Source: Streptomyces atroolivaceus (GTDB taxonomy: Bacteria; Actinomycetota; Actinomycetes; Streptomycetales; Streptomycetaceae). Taken from it: a stretch of DNA of 64,000 nt. This document shows positions 47,270 to 60,811 of the stretch, piece by piece; within the stretch, counting starts at the first letter, position 1, and the number at the start of each line of letters is the position of its first letter. The stretch spans positions 248,001 to 312,000 of the forward strand of contig NZ_JNXG01000009.1 in the NCBI RefSeq assembly GCF_000717025.1, written 5' to 3'. The translations under genes were made by a program, and so were the position numbers. Under the pieces are notes generated by a model. That model was not told where the DNA came from, made no database searches, and saw nothing but the letters and a program-made list of their open reading frames with translations.

Positions 47270-49387
47270 TCACTTCTTCGTCTTCTGGAGCTTGGCGGCC
47301 GGGACGCGCTTCTGACCCATCTCGATGATCAGGCCGGCGGCCCTGAACGTGAGGTTGAGGGCGACGCTGTCGGGGACCTGCTGGTCGGGGCCGAGGTGTC
47401 CGGTGATGTAGTCGCCCATCTGGACATCCGGGTCCAGCCGCTTGAGGACCATGTAGGCGATGGACTCCGCTTCGACCTCGTCGCGGGCATGGGCCGCGAT
47501 GCGTTCCTCGTCCGAGCGGGGCCGCCACCGACGGTCGGGCCAGGCATCCCCAGGACCTGCACCGAGGTGTCCGCAGAACAGGTGGCCGAGTTCGTGGGCG
47601 AGCGTGGTGTACCGGTCCAGCAGGGACAGATTCCGGTTGACCTCGATCTCGAAGAGGATCGGGTACTTCTCCGGCCGGTCCCCGGGCCTGCCGCCAGGAC
47701 GGCTGACGAAACCGTCTGACCTGCTCGGGTACGTGCGCCCGTAGGAGGAGGCCGCGTGGTCGACGAGGGTCAGCCTGACTCCCAGGGGCGCCAGGTTCGC
47801 CTCCGTGTGGTGCCAGACCTCGGCGACCTTCTTCGCACCGGCCCGGGAGGTCACCGCCACCGGGGAGGTCACCTCCCTGGGCAGGGGCCGGGCTCCCGGA
47901 AGGGCTTCGGTGTCCCCGACGTCGTACACGAGCATGTACGGCCCCCGGGGCTGGAAGATCAACAGCGGTTGGGCGCCGGGCCTGAGCACCCGCAGGAACT
48001 TCGACTTCCACTCCGCGGAGGACAGGACATAGCGAGCGCCCGGCCTCTGGATGTGGACCACCATCGCATTGAACGGGGCATACCGCTTGAAGCGGCCCAC
48101 GAAGTCGAGCAGCTGCACGTAATCGGCGGACGAACGGTAGCGCTGGGCACCACGGACGAGATCGTCGATCGAGGCCTTGGCCAGGTCCGCCTGCGAGACG
48201 TCGACCTCCTCGTCGAACAAGAGGTCCAGCCCGTGCTGCGTCATCACCGGTTCTTCGTGTTCCAGCGGAATCTCGCGCAGCCTCTTCCATGCCGCGAGTT
48301 GCTCTCCGGCCCACCGGGGTTCGACCATGTGCGCGAACGACAGCAGCCCGGTGACATGTGCGTCCAGCTCCGCCAGATCTTCGAACTTCTGGTGATAGCA
48401 GTGCTGCATGACACCGAACGACGCCGCTCCTCGCACATGCAGGGTGATGCGCCGCTTGTACGCGCGCGTCAGGCGAGGCGTGGAGCCGTCGACGAGGATG
48501 CCCAGAACGCTCCTGCGGGCACCGGGACGAGCCACGTAAGTCTTCTTCGCGTTGAGCCTCATACCCAGAGGCTCCAGGGCCCTCTTCACCTCGGTGACGA
48601 GACGGTCCACACGCTCCGGGCGCACGGGCCCACGGCTGGAGAAGTACAGGTCGTCGCTGTAGCGGGTGTAGCGCAGACCCCAGGACTCGGCCTTGTGGGC
48701 GAGAACCGCGTCGACGTCGCGCATGACCATGTTCGACAGGTACCCGCTGGTGGGTGCGCCCTGCGGCAGGAAGCCCTCGTGGGTGTGCTGGTGGACGAGG
48801 GTGGGCCGGCGGACGGAGAAGCGCTGCCCGGTGGCCTCCAGACGCACATCGCGGCGCCCGGTGCCACGGTTCGGCCAGGTGTGGTTCGACTCGGGTGGCG
48901 AGACGGTGACCAGCCGGGCCGTGGTGTAGGCACCCAGGGTACGGCCGACACGGCGCAGGCCGATCTCCGGAGAGCCGTCGTCGCCCTCCACGAGTTCGAT
49001 CCTGTACTCAGGACCTGCCGTGCGGGGCCACGCGCCCTTCAGAGCCGCGTGCACATGCCGCTCCCTGATGCTCCCGAAGAAGTCGGCGACATCCAGGCGG
49101 ATCACTGTGTGGGCCCGCAGATGGACGGCCGCGCAGTCCACGACCGAGCGGCCCTTGCGGTAGGCGAACGCCGCCGGGTGCGGCTGGAACCTGGCTGGAA
49201 GAGTCCCCAGGCGGGCCAGGATCTCCTGCTGTATCCACGACAGGCGCCGGATGGGGGCGTGCAGGGTCCGCAGTCCTCCGCGGGGCTTGGGGATCCGGTG
49301 CTCGGTGTACGGGTAGATCGAGCCGCTGACCACCGCGTGGATGAACGCCTCGGGTCTGAGATCCCAGAAGTCGTCTGCCGCCGTCAT
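47270..49387 (-). CDS. Retron-like reverse transcriptase fused to ArdC/ImmA-like zinc peptidase
   Basis: A 705-residue two-part protein. Residues of about 25-325 form a group II/retron-type reverse transcriptase: motif A LDVADFFGSI (Asp99), LPQGAPTSGYLSN (about 207-219), catalytic YSDD (243-246), KKT at 281-283 and VLGILVDG, the counterpart of the retron VTG motif. CAAVH (85-89) corresponds to the retron NAxxH motif with Asn changed to Cys. Residues of about 425-500 (FNAMVVHIQRPGARYVLSSA; LLIFQPRGPYMLVYDVGDTE) recall the ssDNA-binding N-terminal domain of ArdC. An IrrE/ImmA-type zincin follows, with HELGH (598-602) and a DEVEAES glutamate (639/641). The start is ATG 49387, which skips an unconserved extension. 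Domain calls are by motif; the fusion looks intact. Confidence 0.85.
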   Translation of the reverse strand: MTAADDFWDLRPEAFIHAVVSGSIYPYTEHRIPKPRGGLRTLHAPIRRLSWIQQEILARLGTLPARFQPHPAAFAYRKGRSVVDCAAVHLRAHTVIRLDVADFFGSIRERHVHAALKGAWPRTAGPEYRIELVEGDDGSPEIGLRRVGRTLGAYTTARLVTVSPPESNHTWPNRGTGRRDVRLEATGQRFSVRRPTLVHQHTHEGFLPQGAPTSGYLSNMVMRDVDAVLAHKAESWGLRYTRYSDDLYFSSRGPVRPERVDRLVTEVKRALEPLGMRLNAKKTYVARPGARRSVLGILVDGSTPRLTRAYKRRITLHVRGAASFGVMQHCYHQKFEDLAELDAHVTGLLSFAHMVEPRWAGEQLAAWKRLREIPLEHEEPVMTQHGLDLLFDEEVDVSQADLAKASIDDLVRGAQRYRSSADYVQLLDFVGRFKRYAPFNAMVVHIQRPGARYVLSSAEWKSKFLRVLRPGAQPLLIFQPRGPYMLVYDVGDTEALPGARPLPREVTSPVAVTSRAGAKKVAEVWHHTEANLAPLGVRLTLVDHAASSYGRTYPSRSDGFVSRPGGRPGDRPEKYPILFEIEVNRNLSLLDRYTTLAHELGHLFCGHLGAGPGDAWPDRRWRPRSDEERIAAHARDEVEAESIAYMVLKRLDPDVQMGDYITGHLGPDQQVPDSVALNLTFRAAGLIIEMGQKRVPAAKLQKTKK

Positions 49388-49440
49388 CGAACCGCCCCGT
49401 CCCCCCCTGGTGAGACGCAGCCGACGGGCCTCACCTTGAG

Positions 49441-49640
49441 CTGTTCCACCGCCCCTGAACGGGCGGCTGCTGTGTCCCCTCCACCACCCTGTGACAAGCA
49501 CAGGGTTCGACCCCTGGATCCGGTGTGATCAGCACCCGGACGTCAGGACCGGAAGGCCCATCGCAAGGGATGGGTTCCTGAGACCCGTCGACTGCGTTGA
49601 GCAAGATCGTAGCCGTCCCGGATGTCGAACCCACCGGTTC
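49441..49640 (-). ncRNA. Candidate structured RNA upstream of the reverse transcriptase
   Basis: The non-coding stretch before the RT gene can form several hairpins: 49449-49466 (6-bp CCGCCC/GGGCGG), 49486-49506 (perfect 8-bp ACCCTGTG/CACAGGGT, 5-base loop) and 49544-49580 (CAGGA/TCCTG enclosing CCCATC/GATGGG). A retron msr-msd would be expected just here and on this strand. I could not find a convincing long a1/a2 pairing or identify the branching G, so the retron RNA remains a candidate. Bounds are approximate. Confidence 0.35.
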
Positions 49641-49682
49641 AAGACACCCCGGGGGCACACCGGACCTGCGCGCTCCCTCTGT

Positions 49683-50129
49683 TCACGGCGCTGACAACTC
49701 CGCCCGGACGGTCTTGCCGCCTGGCGGGTAGGGGACGCATTCCCACCGATCGGAGAGGGCAGCGACGAGCAGCAGGCCACGTCCGCCGGTGAGCAGCGCC
49801 TCCGGTTCGGCGTCCGCTGCGGGGAAGTGAGGGGGCGACTCGCCGCGCGCGTCGGTGACTTCGACGTGGAGACGCCTCGCTGAAGGCTCGAAGGCGAGGG
49901 TGATCCGGAAGCAACGTCCCGGCACGAGGCCATGGAGGACGGCGTTGGCGGCCAGCTCCCCGACGACGAGTTCGGCACGCTCCGTGAGGTCCTGCGGGGC
50001 GTCCCAGGCGTGCAGTTGCATGACGGCGAGGAGGCGCGCGAGCCGGGCTCCCCGGCGGGTGGGGGACAACAGCTGGGTGAACGTGTGTGCGTGGGCAGGG
50101 GTGTTGATGGGCGCGGCGAGGTGGTCCAT
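49683..50129 (-). CDS. RsbW-like ATP-binding protein (anti-sigma-type HATPase)
   Basis: A 148-residue GHKL ATPase: N-box ELVVGELAANAVLHG and G-box GGRGLLLVAALSDRW. Streptomyces genomes hold many such small proteins beside XRE/DUF397 pairs, where they are thought to act as regulators of development or secondary metabolism. The preferred start is ATG 50129 (MDHLAAPINT). It is divergent from the XRE gene across about 170 bases. Confidence 0.85.
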   Translation of the reverse strand: MDHLAAPINTPAHAHTFTQLLSPTRRGARLARLLAVMQLHAWDAPQDLTERAELVVGELAANAVLHGLVPGRCFRITLAFEPSARRLHVEVTDARGESPPHFPAADAEPEALLTGGRGLLLVAALSDRWECVPYPPGGKTVRAELSAP

Positions 50130-50297
50130 GGGGGCATCTTGGCCGCGGGGAAGCGGCAAGAGCGACAGCCCGGCCCCGTACGCGGAGTCAGCGTACGGGC
50201 ACGGGGAGTGGACGGTACGGCCCCTTATCCGTCACGCTGAGTGCCCTGCACGCGCGGCGCGGAACGCGGCCGTGGTGCGTACGGAGAGGGGCGGCGG

Positions 50298-51185
50298 ATG
50301 GGCGGTGTCGGCGTGGACGCAGACGTGGTCGGGAACACTCGCGTGCGGTCGGCCGAGGCGGGGGAGTGCGAGCGCGAACCCTCACCGTCGGACAGTCTGC
50401 GCACCTTCGGCGCGGTCGTCCAGGCCCTGCGCGAGCACGCAGGACTCAGCCGGGGTGACTTGAGCGCCCGCGTCCAGTACTCCCGGCACACCGTCGAGTC
50501 CGTGGAGCTGGGCCGCCGTATGCCGGACGAGGCATTCGTCGAGCGAGCCGAGGAGGCCCTGGGTAACACTGGCGCGCTGCGGAAGGCATCGCGCCACCTG
50601 AGCAGGGGCGAGGCAGGACTCGCGGCCTGGTTCCGGCGGTGGGCCCGGCTGGAGCGGGAGGCGGTGAGCCTGTGCACCTACGAGTGCCGACTGGTGCCGG
50701 GGCTGTTGCAGTCGGAGGGGTACGCGCGGGCGGTGTTCGAGGGCACGATCCCGCTGCGGACGGACGAGGAGCTGGAGGCGCAGCTCGCGGCGCGGATGGA
50801 GCGTCAGGCGATGATGCGGGAGCGGCCGAGGGTACCGTTCAGCTTCATCGTCGAGGAGCACGTGTTCCGGAGGGGCTTCGGAAGCGCGGAGCAGATGCGC
50901 GAGTCGCTGGACCACGTCCTGGATCGCAGTGCTCCGAGGAACGTGACCTTGCAGCTGGTGCCCTTGAGCGCGGGTCTGCATGCTTGCCTGGACGGGCCGG
51001 TGCAGGTGCTGGAGACACCGGAGGGGCGGCGGCTCGGATACTCCGAGGGGCAGAAGAACGGGCGGCTGATCTCGGATCCCAAAGAGGTGAGTGTGCTCTG
51101 CCGACGCTATGAAACACTGCGCTCGCAGGCCCTGAGTCCGTCGGACTCCCGGGGCCTGCTGGAGCGACTGCGAGGAGAGCTATGA
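50298..51185 (+). CDS. XRE-family regulator with DUF5753 domain
   Basis: A 295-residue regulator with an N-terminal helix-turn-helix (FGAVVQALREHAGLSRGDLS, then YSRHTVESVELGRRMP) and a C-terminal DUF5753 domain (YECRLVPGLLQSEGYARAVF; FIVEEHVFRRGFG). ATG 50298 is preceded by GGAGAGGGG. It overlaps the DUF397 gene by 4 bases (ATGA) and forms, with the divergent ATPase, the common Streptomyces WhiJ-type regulatory trio. Confidence 0.9.
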   Translation: MGGVGVDADVVGNTRVRSAEAGECEREPSPSDSLRTFGAVVQALREHAGLSRGDLSARVQYSRHTVESVELGRRMPDEAFVERAEEALGNTGALRKASRHLSRGEAGLAAWFRRWARLEREAVSLCTYECRLVPGLLQSEGYARAVFEGTIPLRTDEELEAQLAARMERQAMMRERPRVPFSFIVEEHVFRRGFGSAEQMRESLDHVLDRSAPRNVTLQLVPLSAGLHACLDGPVQVLETPEGRRLGYSEGQKNGRLISDPKEVSVLCRRYETLRSQALSPSDSRGLLERLRGEL

Positions 51186-51373
51186 ACAGCGGAACGACGG
51201 AACTCGCCTGGTTCAAGTCCAGCTACAGCGGCAGTGAAGGCGACAGCTGTGTGGAGATCGCGGCCGCCGAACAGGCCGTGCACGTGCGGGACTCCAAGGA
51301 CGTGAGCCGCCCGGCGTTCGCCGTGGGACGGGAGTCCTGGGAGCCGTTCGTGCGGTTCGCCTCGGAGCGCTGA
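51182..51373 (+). CDS. DUF397 small protein
   Basis: A 63-residue DUF397 protein: LAWFKSSYSGSEGDSCVEIA and VHVRDSKD are the family hallmarks. It is translationally coupled to the XRE regulator and probably binds or modulates it. A strong hairpin follows the gene. Confidence 0.92.
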   Translation: MNSGTTELAWFKSSYSGSEGDSCVEIAAAEQAVHVRDSKDVSRPAFAVGRESWEPFVRFASER

Positions 51374-51380
51374 GCGACCA

Positions 51381-51416
51381 GCGTGTGCTGCCCGGCCACG
51401 GGCGGGCAGCACACGC
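51381..51416. terminator. Bidirectional terminator hairpin
   Basis: A perfect 14-bp stem (51381-51394 with 51403-51416) and an 8-base loop sit between the rightward DUF397 gene and the 3' end of the leftward coiled-coil gene. Confidence 0.75.
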
Positions 51417-51430
51417 GCGATGGCGAGCGG

Positions 51431-53083
51431 TCAGGTCAGGGTGTTGCGCAGGTGCGGGCCGAGGTAGCCGATGTAGACCTTGCCCGAGCGGGGGCCGTCC
51501 TCGTAGAAGTGCAGGCGCGGCGCGACGGTGTTGCCCCGGCCGATCTTCAGGTGCGCCTGCATGAACGCCTTGCCGCCCGGCTCCACCGCTACTGGGACCG
51601 GCAGCATCCGCTCGTTGCGGAGCTTTCCGTTCTTGGCGACGGCGTCCGACTCCCGCATGGCGACCTTGGCCGCGGGGAACGGGAAGGCGCCGGACTCGTC
51701 GGACTTGCACCAGCTCAGGAAGTCGCCGCTTGCACCCCCGTCGGCCGAGGCCTCGGCGAAGTGGTTCAACGCGAGCAGACCGTCCCAGGCGACGTTGAGC
51801 CAGTTGTCCACGGACTGGCTGTCGAGCCCCTGTGTGATCTTGCGGTTGCCGGTGAACGACAGGTACGGCAGCTCGGTGAGGCGGTCCAGTAGTTCGGCGA
51901 AGGACGTGGGGTAGTCGATGGGCGGGCTGTCCGCAGGGGCGTAGGCGGCGGTGAACTCGCCGAGTGATTGCAGCTGTTCTCGCAGGTAGGAGATCAGCCG
52001 CTGGGACTCCTGGAGCTTGTCGTACAGCTCCTCGTTCTCGCCTCGGAGTTCGTCGCTGGTCCGTTCCGACTTGGCGGCCTCCGCGTACAGGTCGTTGATC
52101 TCGTCGACACGCAGGCCCTCCGCGCGCTCCGCCTCGTCGAGCATGGTGGTGAGCGTGGCGTTATCGGCACGGAGCTGGGCGAGGTCCGTGGCGTCCGGCT
52201 TGGGACGGGGCCGGGTGCGGGTGCGGTGACGCGGCACGCTGAGCAGGGCGGCGGGCAGGGCGCTTCGGGCGGAGAGACGTTGAGGCAGGACGGCGAGGAT
52301 GGACGAGGCGCGGCGGGGATTGCTCTCGATCGTCCTGCGCGACATCACCGGGTGCCGCTGGGCGTCGGGCTTCCAGGCCGGGTCGAGCCCGGGGACGTAG
52401 GTGCGTACGCCGCCGCCGAACACGGGGTGGTATTCCAGCGCCTTGTTGAACCGGTTCATGGCCTCGGGTGCGAGCACGTAGAGCACCGCCAGGCCGTGCA
52501 GGTTGCGGAAGAGAGGCTCAACGACATCGCGGGACCAGTCGTCCGGGTTCCTTCCGAACGGCACGGTGGCGATGACGACGGGTAACCGGCGCTCGGTGTC
52601 GCAGAGTTCCTCGATCAGGTCACCGACGTCTTCCGGCTCGATGAACGCCGGCTCGGTGGTCACGTCGGCCTGTCCGTCGCGCGCTTCGAGGGAGTCGAGC
52701 AGCAGCCGGACGAGCTTCGGGGTGTTGGCCTTGGTCGGGAACTGCTTCTCGTCGGCGGGCTGGTGCTCGATGTCGACCTGCAGCCAGGCGCGTCCCTCGT
52801 CCTCCGGAAGCCCGGCGCGCACGACGAGGGTGGACTGCCAGGTCCCTGAGGCTTCGGTGGGCGTTTCACGCATGCGCCACCGGCTGTACGCGCCGTTCCT
52901 GCCGGATTCGGAGTCCCGGTCGAGGACGGCGTGCGGAGCGACCTCCGTCCTGCCCTCGTCCAGGCCGGATGGATCGTAGCCCTTGTCGCGGAGCCAGGCT
53001 ATGAGTTCCCGTTCGGCGACGGCACAGGCTTGCACATAGTCCAGATCGGTCGAGACGACCATGCGATATCCGCGAGGTTCCAT
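51431..53083 (-). CDS. Coiled-coil protein of unknown function, end of helicase/methylase operon
   Basis: A 550-residue protein of no recognised family. Residues of about 1-290 are globular (LPVVIATVPFGRNPDDWSRD; YHPVFGGGVRTYVPG). A Pro/Arg-rich linker leads to a coiled coil (about 300-375: LRADNATLTTMLDEAERAEG; NEELYDKLQESQRLISYLRE). The last 170 residues form a second globular part ending HLKIGRGNTVAPRLHFYEDG, then YIGYLGPHLRNT. ATG 53083 has AAAGGA 7 bases upstream. It is the last gene of the leftward operon with two helicases, a methylase and a basic protein, so a role in the same defence complex is likely but unproven. Confidence 0.75.
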   Translation of the reverse strand: MEPRGYRMVVSTDLDYVQACAVAERELIAWLRDKGYDPSGLDEGRTEVAPHAVLDRDSESGRNGAYSRWRMRETPTEASGTWQSTLVVRAGLPEDEGRAWLQVDIEHQPADEKQFPTKANTPKLVRLLLDSLEARDGQADVTTEPAFIEPEDVGDLIEELCDTERRLPVVIATVPFGRNPDDWSRDVVEPLFRNLHGLAVLYVLAPEAMNRFNKALEYHPVFGGGVRTYVPGLDPAWKPDAQRHPVMSRRTIESNPRRASSILAVLPQRLSARSALPAALLSVPRHRTRTRPRPKPDATDLAQLRADNATLTTMLDEAERAEGLRVDEINDLYAEAAKSERTSDELRGENEELYDKLQESQRLISYLREQLQSLGEFTAAYAPADSPPIDYPTSFAELLDRLTELPYLSFTGNRKITQGLDSQSVDNWLNVAWDGLLALNHFAEASADGGASGDFLSWCKSDESGAFPFPAAKVAMRESDAVAKNGKLRNERMLPVPVAVEPGGKAFMQAHLKIGRGNTVAPRLHFYEDGPRSGKVYIGYLGPHLRNTLT

Positions 53084-53135
53084 CGGCTGTTCCTTTCATC
53101 CGGCCCGTCGTGCGCTGCCGTGCGGCGGGTCAGTC

Positions 53136-53669
53136 CTACTGGTTGCGGGATTGTGCCTCCGGGCCGTAACCGAGGGCGGCACGGTTGACGAGGCGGTCGC
53201 CGAGTTCGCGCACGGGCGCGGGCGACACCTTCTCTGGGGACTTTCGCGTGGCGGACTTCTTGGCCGAGGGCTTGGGTGCGGACCTCTTGCCGCCTGAGCG
53301 CTTGGAGAGGGCTGCTGCCTTGGCTTTCCGGGCATCGGCGGCGGCCCGGGTGTTGCGCGCCGCGAACTTCTTCCGCAGGGCGGTGAGCTGCGCGCGCTCG
53401 TCTGTTGTGAGGTCGGCCGGTAGCGCGTTCACCAGGGCCTGGGCGCGGCTGAGCCCGAAGCGGGCCTGGTGCCAGCGCTTGGCGTTGAGCGCCGTGCGGA
53501 TCACCCCGATGGTCTGCCGCAGCGCTTTGAGCTTCGCCGGCTGCTTCCGGGGCAACGGCAGATCGGCCCCGCTCGACCGGGACTGTCCCGCCGCGCGGGT
53601 GCCCCAGTCGCTCCCTGACGTCAGGACGACGGTCGAGCGGGGATTGCTGCTCTGGCTGCGGCGCACCAC
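53136..53669 (-). CDS. Basic, histone-like small protein
   Basis: A 177-residue, strongly basic protein. The middle (about 45-110, LKALRQTIGVIRTALNAKRW and TTDERAQLTALRKKF) is helical. The C-terminal tail is a Lys/Ala/Ser/Arg-rich stretch (AAADARKAKAAALSKRSGGK) like histone H1 tails, suggesting nucleic acid binding. The GTG start has AAGGAGG 10 bases upstream. It lies between the large methylase (23-base gap) and the coiled-coil gene. Confidence 0.75.
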   Translation of the reverse strand: MVRRSQSSNPRSTVVLTSGSDWGTRAAGQSRSSGADLPLPRKQPAKLKALRQTIGVIRTALNAKRWHQARFGLSRAQALVNALPADLTTDERAQLTALRKKFAARNTRAAADARKAKAAALSKRSGGKRSAPKPSAKKSATRKSPEKVSPAPVRELGDRLVNRAALGYGPEAQSRNQ

Positions 53670-53692
53670 GGCGTGTTCGCCTCCTTCGTGGA

Positions 53693-57807
<4,115 letters not shown>

Positions 57808-57808
<1 letters not shown>

Positions 57809-60768
57809 CAGGCTTCGGCTCCGGGCGTCGTGGGAACGGACTGCTGCTGCGGCAGGTAGACGTACACGCCGAGGACGTCGGCGGGCTCCTGCGGGACGAC
57901 CTTGAGGCCGCGGACGATCTCCTCGTTGGCCTTGCGGACCCGGCGGTGCGAGGCGTCGAGTTCGGCGGCCAGACGGGTGCCGTACTCGGTGAGGTGCCCC
58001 GCCAGGTCCGGCAGACCGCCCAGGTCGCGGGCGATGGCGTTACGGGCCGCCAGCTCATGGGTGTTGCCGGCCGCACGGGCCTCGAGCAGCGCCGTCGCCG
58101 CGTCGTCGTCCAGCCAGCGGGCGCGCGACGGTGCCCCCTCGTACGCGAGGAGCCGGGCGTCCTCCGCGACGAGCTGGCGCTCGCCGGTGCGGGACGGCAG
58201 GGTGAGGTGGAAGCGGTAGCGGACCAGCAGCAGGGTGGTGCGGGTGGTGACCGCGTCCGTGGTGACCACGCCGCACCGGCGGGCCGGGCGGGGGCCGGAG
58301 GTGTCGGCGTCCAGTGCCGAGTCCAGGACGTAGGAGGCGATCGCGCCGATCGCCGGATCGGTGCGGACCAGGGCCACCTCGCCCCGGCCGACCGCCGGGG
58401 TCGTACGGAACGGAATCTGCCGGTCCTCCTCGACGAGCCGGCCACCGAGCGTGGCCGCGAGGGCGTCCCGCAGGCCCGCCGGTGCGCCGCCGGGCTGCGC
58501 GGTGAAGTCACCGGTGCCGTCGCGAGGATCGCGGACCAGGGCGTCCAGCTCGCGCAGCGCCTCCAGGGCGAAGCCGCGGACCTCGTCCGCACCGCCGAGC
58601 GCCGACCGCACGGCCGCGACCTCCAGGGCCACCTCCTCCGGATGGATCGCGCGCTGGGCGTACTTGGAGCGGGAGGTCTTCTCGCGTTCGGCGGCCGAAC
58701 TCCACTCACGTTCGATGCGGTCGAAGGACTCCTGGTGCTCGTCCATCTCGAACAGGCTCTCCTGACTGCCCTGCCGACCGTGCAGCAGCAGCCACTCCAC
58801 GACGGCGTCGGTGACGCCGGACGCGGTCTCGTCGGGGACGGAGACGGAGATGCCGAGGTCCTTCAGGATCTGGCGGTGCTTCTTGAACAGCACCTCCAGG
58901 ACCTTGCCGTCGATGCCGTTGTCCTCGCCGTACATGGTGATGACACGGACCTGGTCGCGCTTCTGCCCGTAACGGTCGACGCGTCCCTCGCGCTGGTCGT
59001 GGCGGGTCGGGTTCCACGCCAGGTCGTAGTGGACGACGGCGTCGAAGTGGTGCTGGAGGTTGACGCCCTCGGACAGGCAGTCGGTGGCGATGAGCACACG
59101 GCGGACGGCCGGGTCGCCGCCCTCCCCGCCCTCCTCGGCAGCCTCTGCGGCGAGCAGTTCGATGCGCTCCAGGCGCTGCTGCGGCGAGAGGGTGCCGGTC
59201 ACCGCGGCGATCTTCGTCTTCTTGCCGAGCTTCCCCTCCAGCTGGGCGGCGAGGTAGTCGGCGGTGGGGATGTAACGGCAGAAGACGATGGGGTGGTAGC
59301 CCTCGGCGATCAGGCTCTTCAGATGCCGGGTGAGTGCCTTGAGCTTGGCGTCCTCGGCCGGTCCGACGAGTTCGGCCGCCCGGCGGGCCAGGTCGAGGAG
59401 CCGTGCGCCCGCCTCCTCCGACTCGGCCGCGCCCGGGGCGACGTCCATGCCCTCCAGTCGGTTGTTCTCCGCGGAGTCGGCGGCCACGACCGAGCCCAGG
59501 GCGTCAGCCTCCTGCGCGGTGCGCGCGGTGGCGGACTCCGAGCGGGTCTTTAGCGTCTGCGCGGCGGCTGCGGGCGAGGACACCATCGAGCGCAGCAGCG
59601 CGATCACCGACCACCAGGCGATGCGGGCCTCCCGCTTGCCCTGCTCCCCGGCCGCCTGGACCCGGTCGCGGGCGTAGGCGATCGCGTCGTCCAGCAGAGC
59701 ACGGTAGACGGGGGTGAGCTTGTACGGCTCGTCCTTCGTCCAGCGGTCGGACGGGAACGCCGTACGCTCGGCCAGGGAGTCGTCGGCGAGACCGTCCTCC
59801 TTGGTGAGGTACTCACGGACGTCGGCGCGCTTGCGGGCCACGAAGTGCTCGGCCAGCTTCGCCCGGCCGGCCGGTGACTCCAGGTCCAGCGTGGCGAGTT
59901 CGGGACGGACCAGGCCGAGCAGGTTGCGGAAGGCGGACTCCTTGCCGGAGTGCGGGGTGGCGGTCAGCAGCAGCAGGTGCCGGTCGGCGTCGGCGGACAC
60001 CCTGCGCAGCAGCTCGTGGCGGAGCTGGTTCGCGGCGGACGACGTGGCCCCCTGCGCGGGGTCGTCGGAGGCCACGCAGGAGTGCGCCTCGTCGACGATC
60101 ACCAGGTCGGGACAGCGGCGTACGAAGTCCTCACGGTGCCGGGCCGACTTGACGAAGTCCGTCGAGATGATCGTGTACGGATGCCGGTCGAAGAGGGTCT
60201 GGCCCAGCTCCAGGTTCCGTTCCAGCCGGGTCACGGTGGACGCCAGCACGAGTTCGGCGTCGATGCCGAACTTCTCCCGCAGCTCTCCCTGCCACTGCTC
60301 GGCCAGCGAGGGCGAGCACAGCACGGCCAGCCGTGTCGCCTCGCCCTGGGCCAGCAGCTCCTTGGCGATCAGCCCCGCCTCCACGGTCTTGCCGATGCCG
60401 ACGTCGTCCGAGATCAGCAGGCGCACCGTGCGCTGCCGCAGCGCCATCAGCAACGGCACCAGCTGATAGGCGCGGGGCTCCACCGCGATCGAGGCGAGCG
60501 AACGGAACGGCCCGGCGCCCGAGCGGAACCCGATGCGCAGCGCGGTACGCAGCAGACCGGCGGCCCGCTGGTCGCCCAGGTCGGCGGCGCTCGGGGCCGC
60601 GAACTCCGCCGGACGCACCTCCTCGAAGGCGGGGAAGACGGCAGCGATGTCGTCCTCGCTCCCGCCCAGGGGACGCAGCACCAGCATGTCCGCGGCGCTC
60701 TCCGGCAGCACCACCCATTCCCGGCCGCGGGCGGCCACCAGGGAGCCGGCTGTGTACGTGAGGCTCAT
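57808..60768 (-). CDS. SNF2/RapA-type helicase (DrmD-like)
   Basis: A 986-residue SF2 translocase. RAYQLVPLLMAL precedes Walker A SDDVGIGKTVEAGLIA (121-129). DLVIVDEAHSC gives the DEAH box (226-229), then LLLTATPHSG, ATDCLSEGVNLQHHFDAVVHYDLAWNP-type motif V and REGRVDRYGQ motif VI. The family matches SNF2-like helicases of defence operons, including DISARM DrmD. The start is ATG 60768; a 40-residue extension has no conservation. It sits between a DUF1998 helicase (43-base gap) and the methylase, a helicase-methylase pairing also seen in class 1 DISARM. Confidence 0.85.
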
Positions 60769-60811
60769 GAGATGTCCCAGTTCCTTGAGAAGACGAGAGG
60801 GGCCCGGCGGG

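Noticed and set aside
49499..49523. A tRNA T-arm-like stretch (AGGGTTCGACC) that might mark an attachment site
   Set aside because: The loop is 6 rather than 7 bases when the 5-bp stem is formed, and no matching 5' acceptor strand is found upstream. It is better explained as part of the hairpins before the RT gene.
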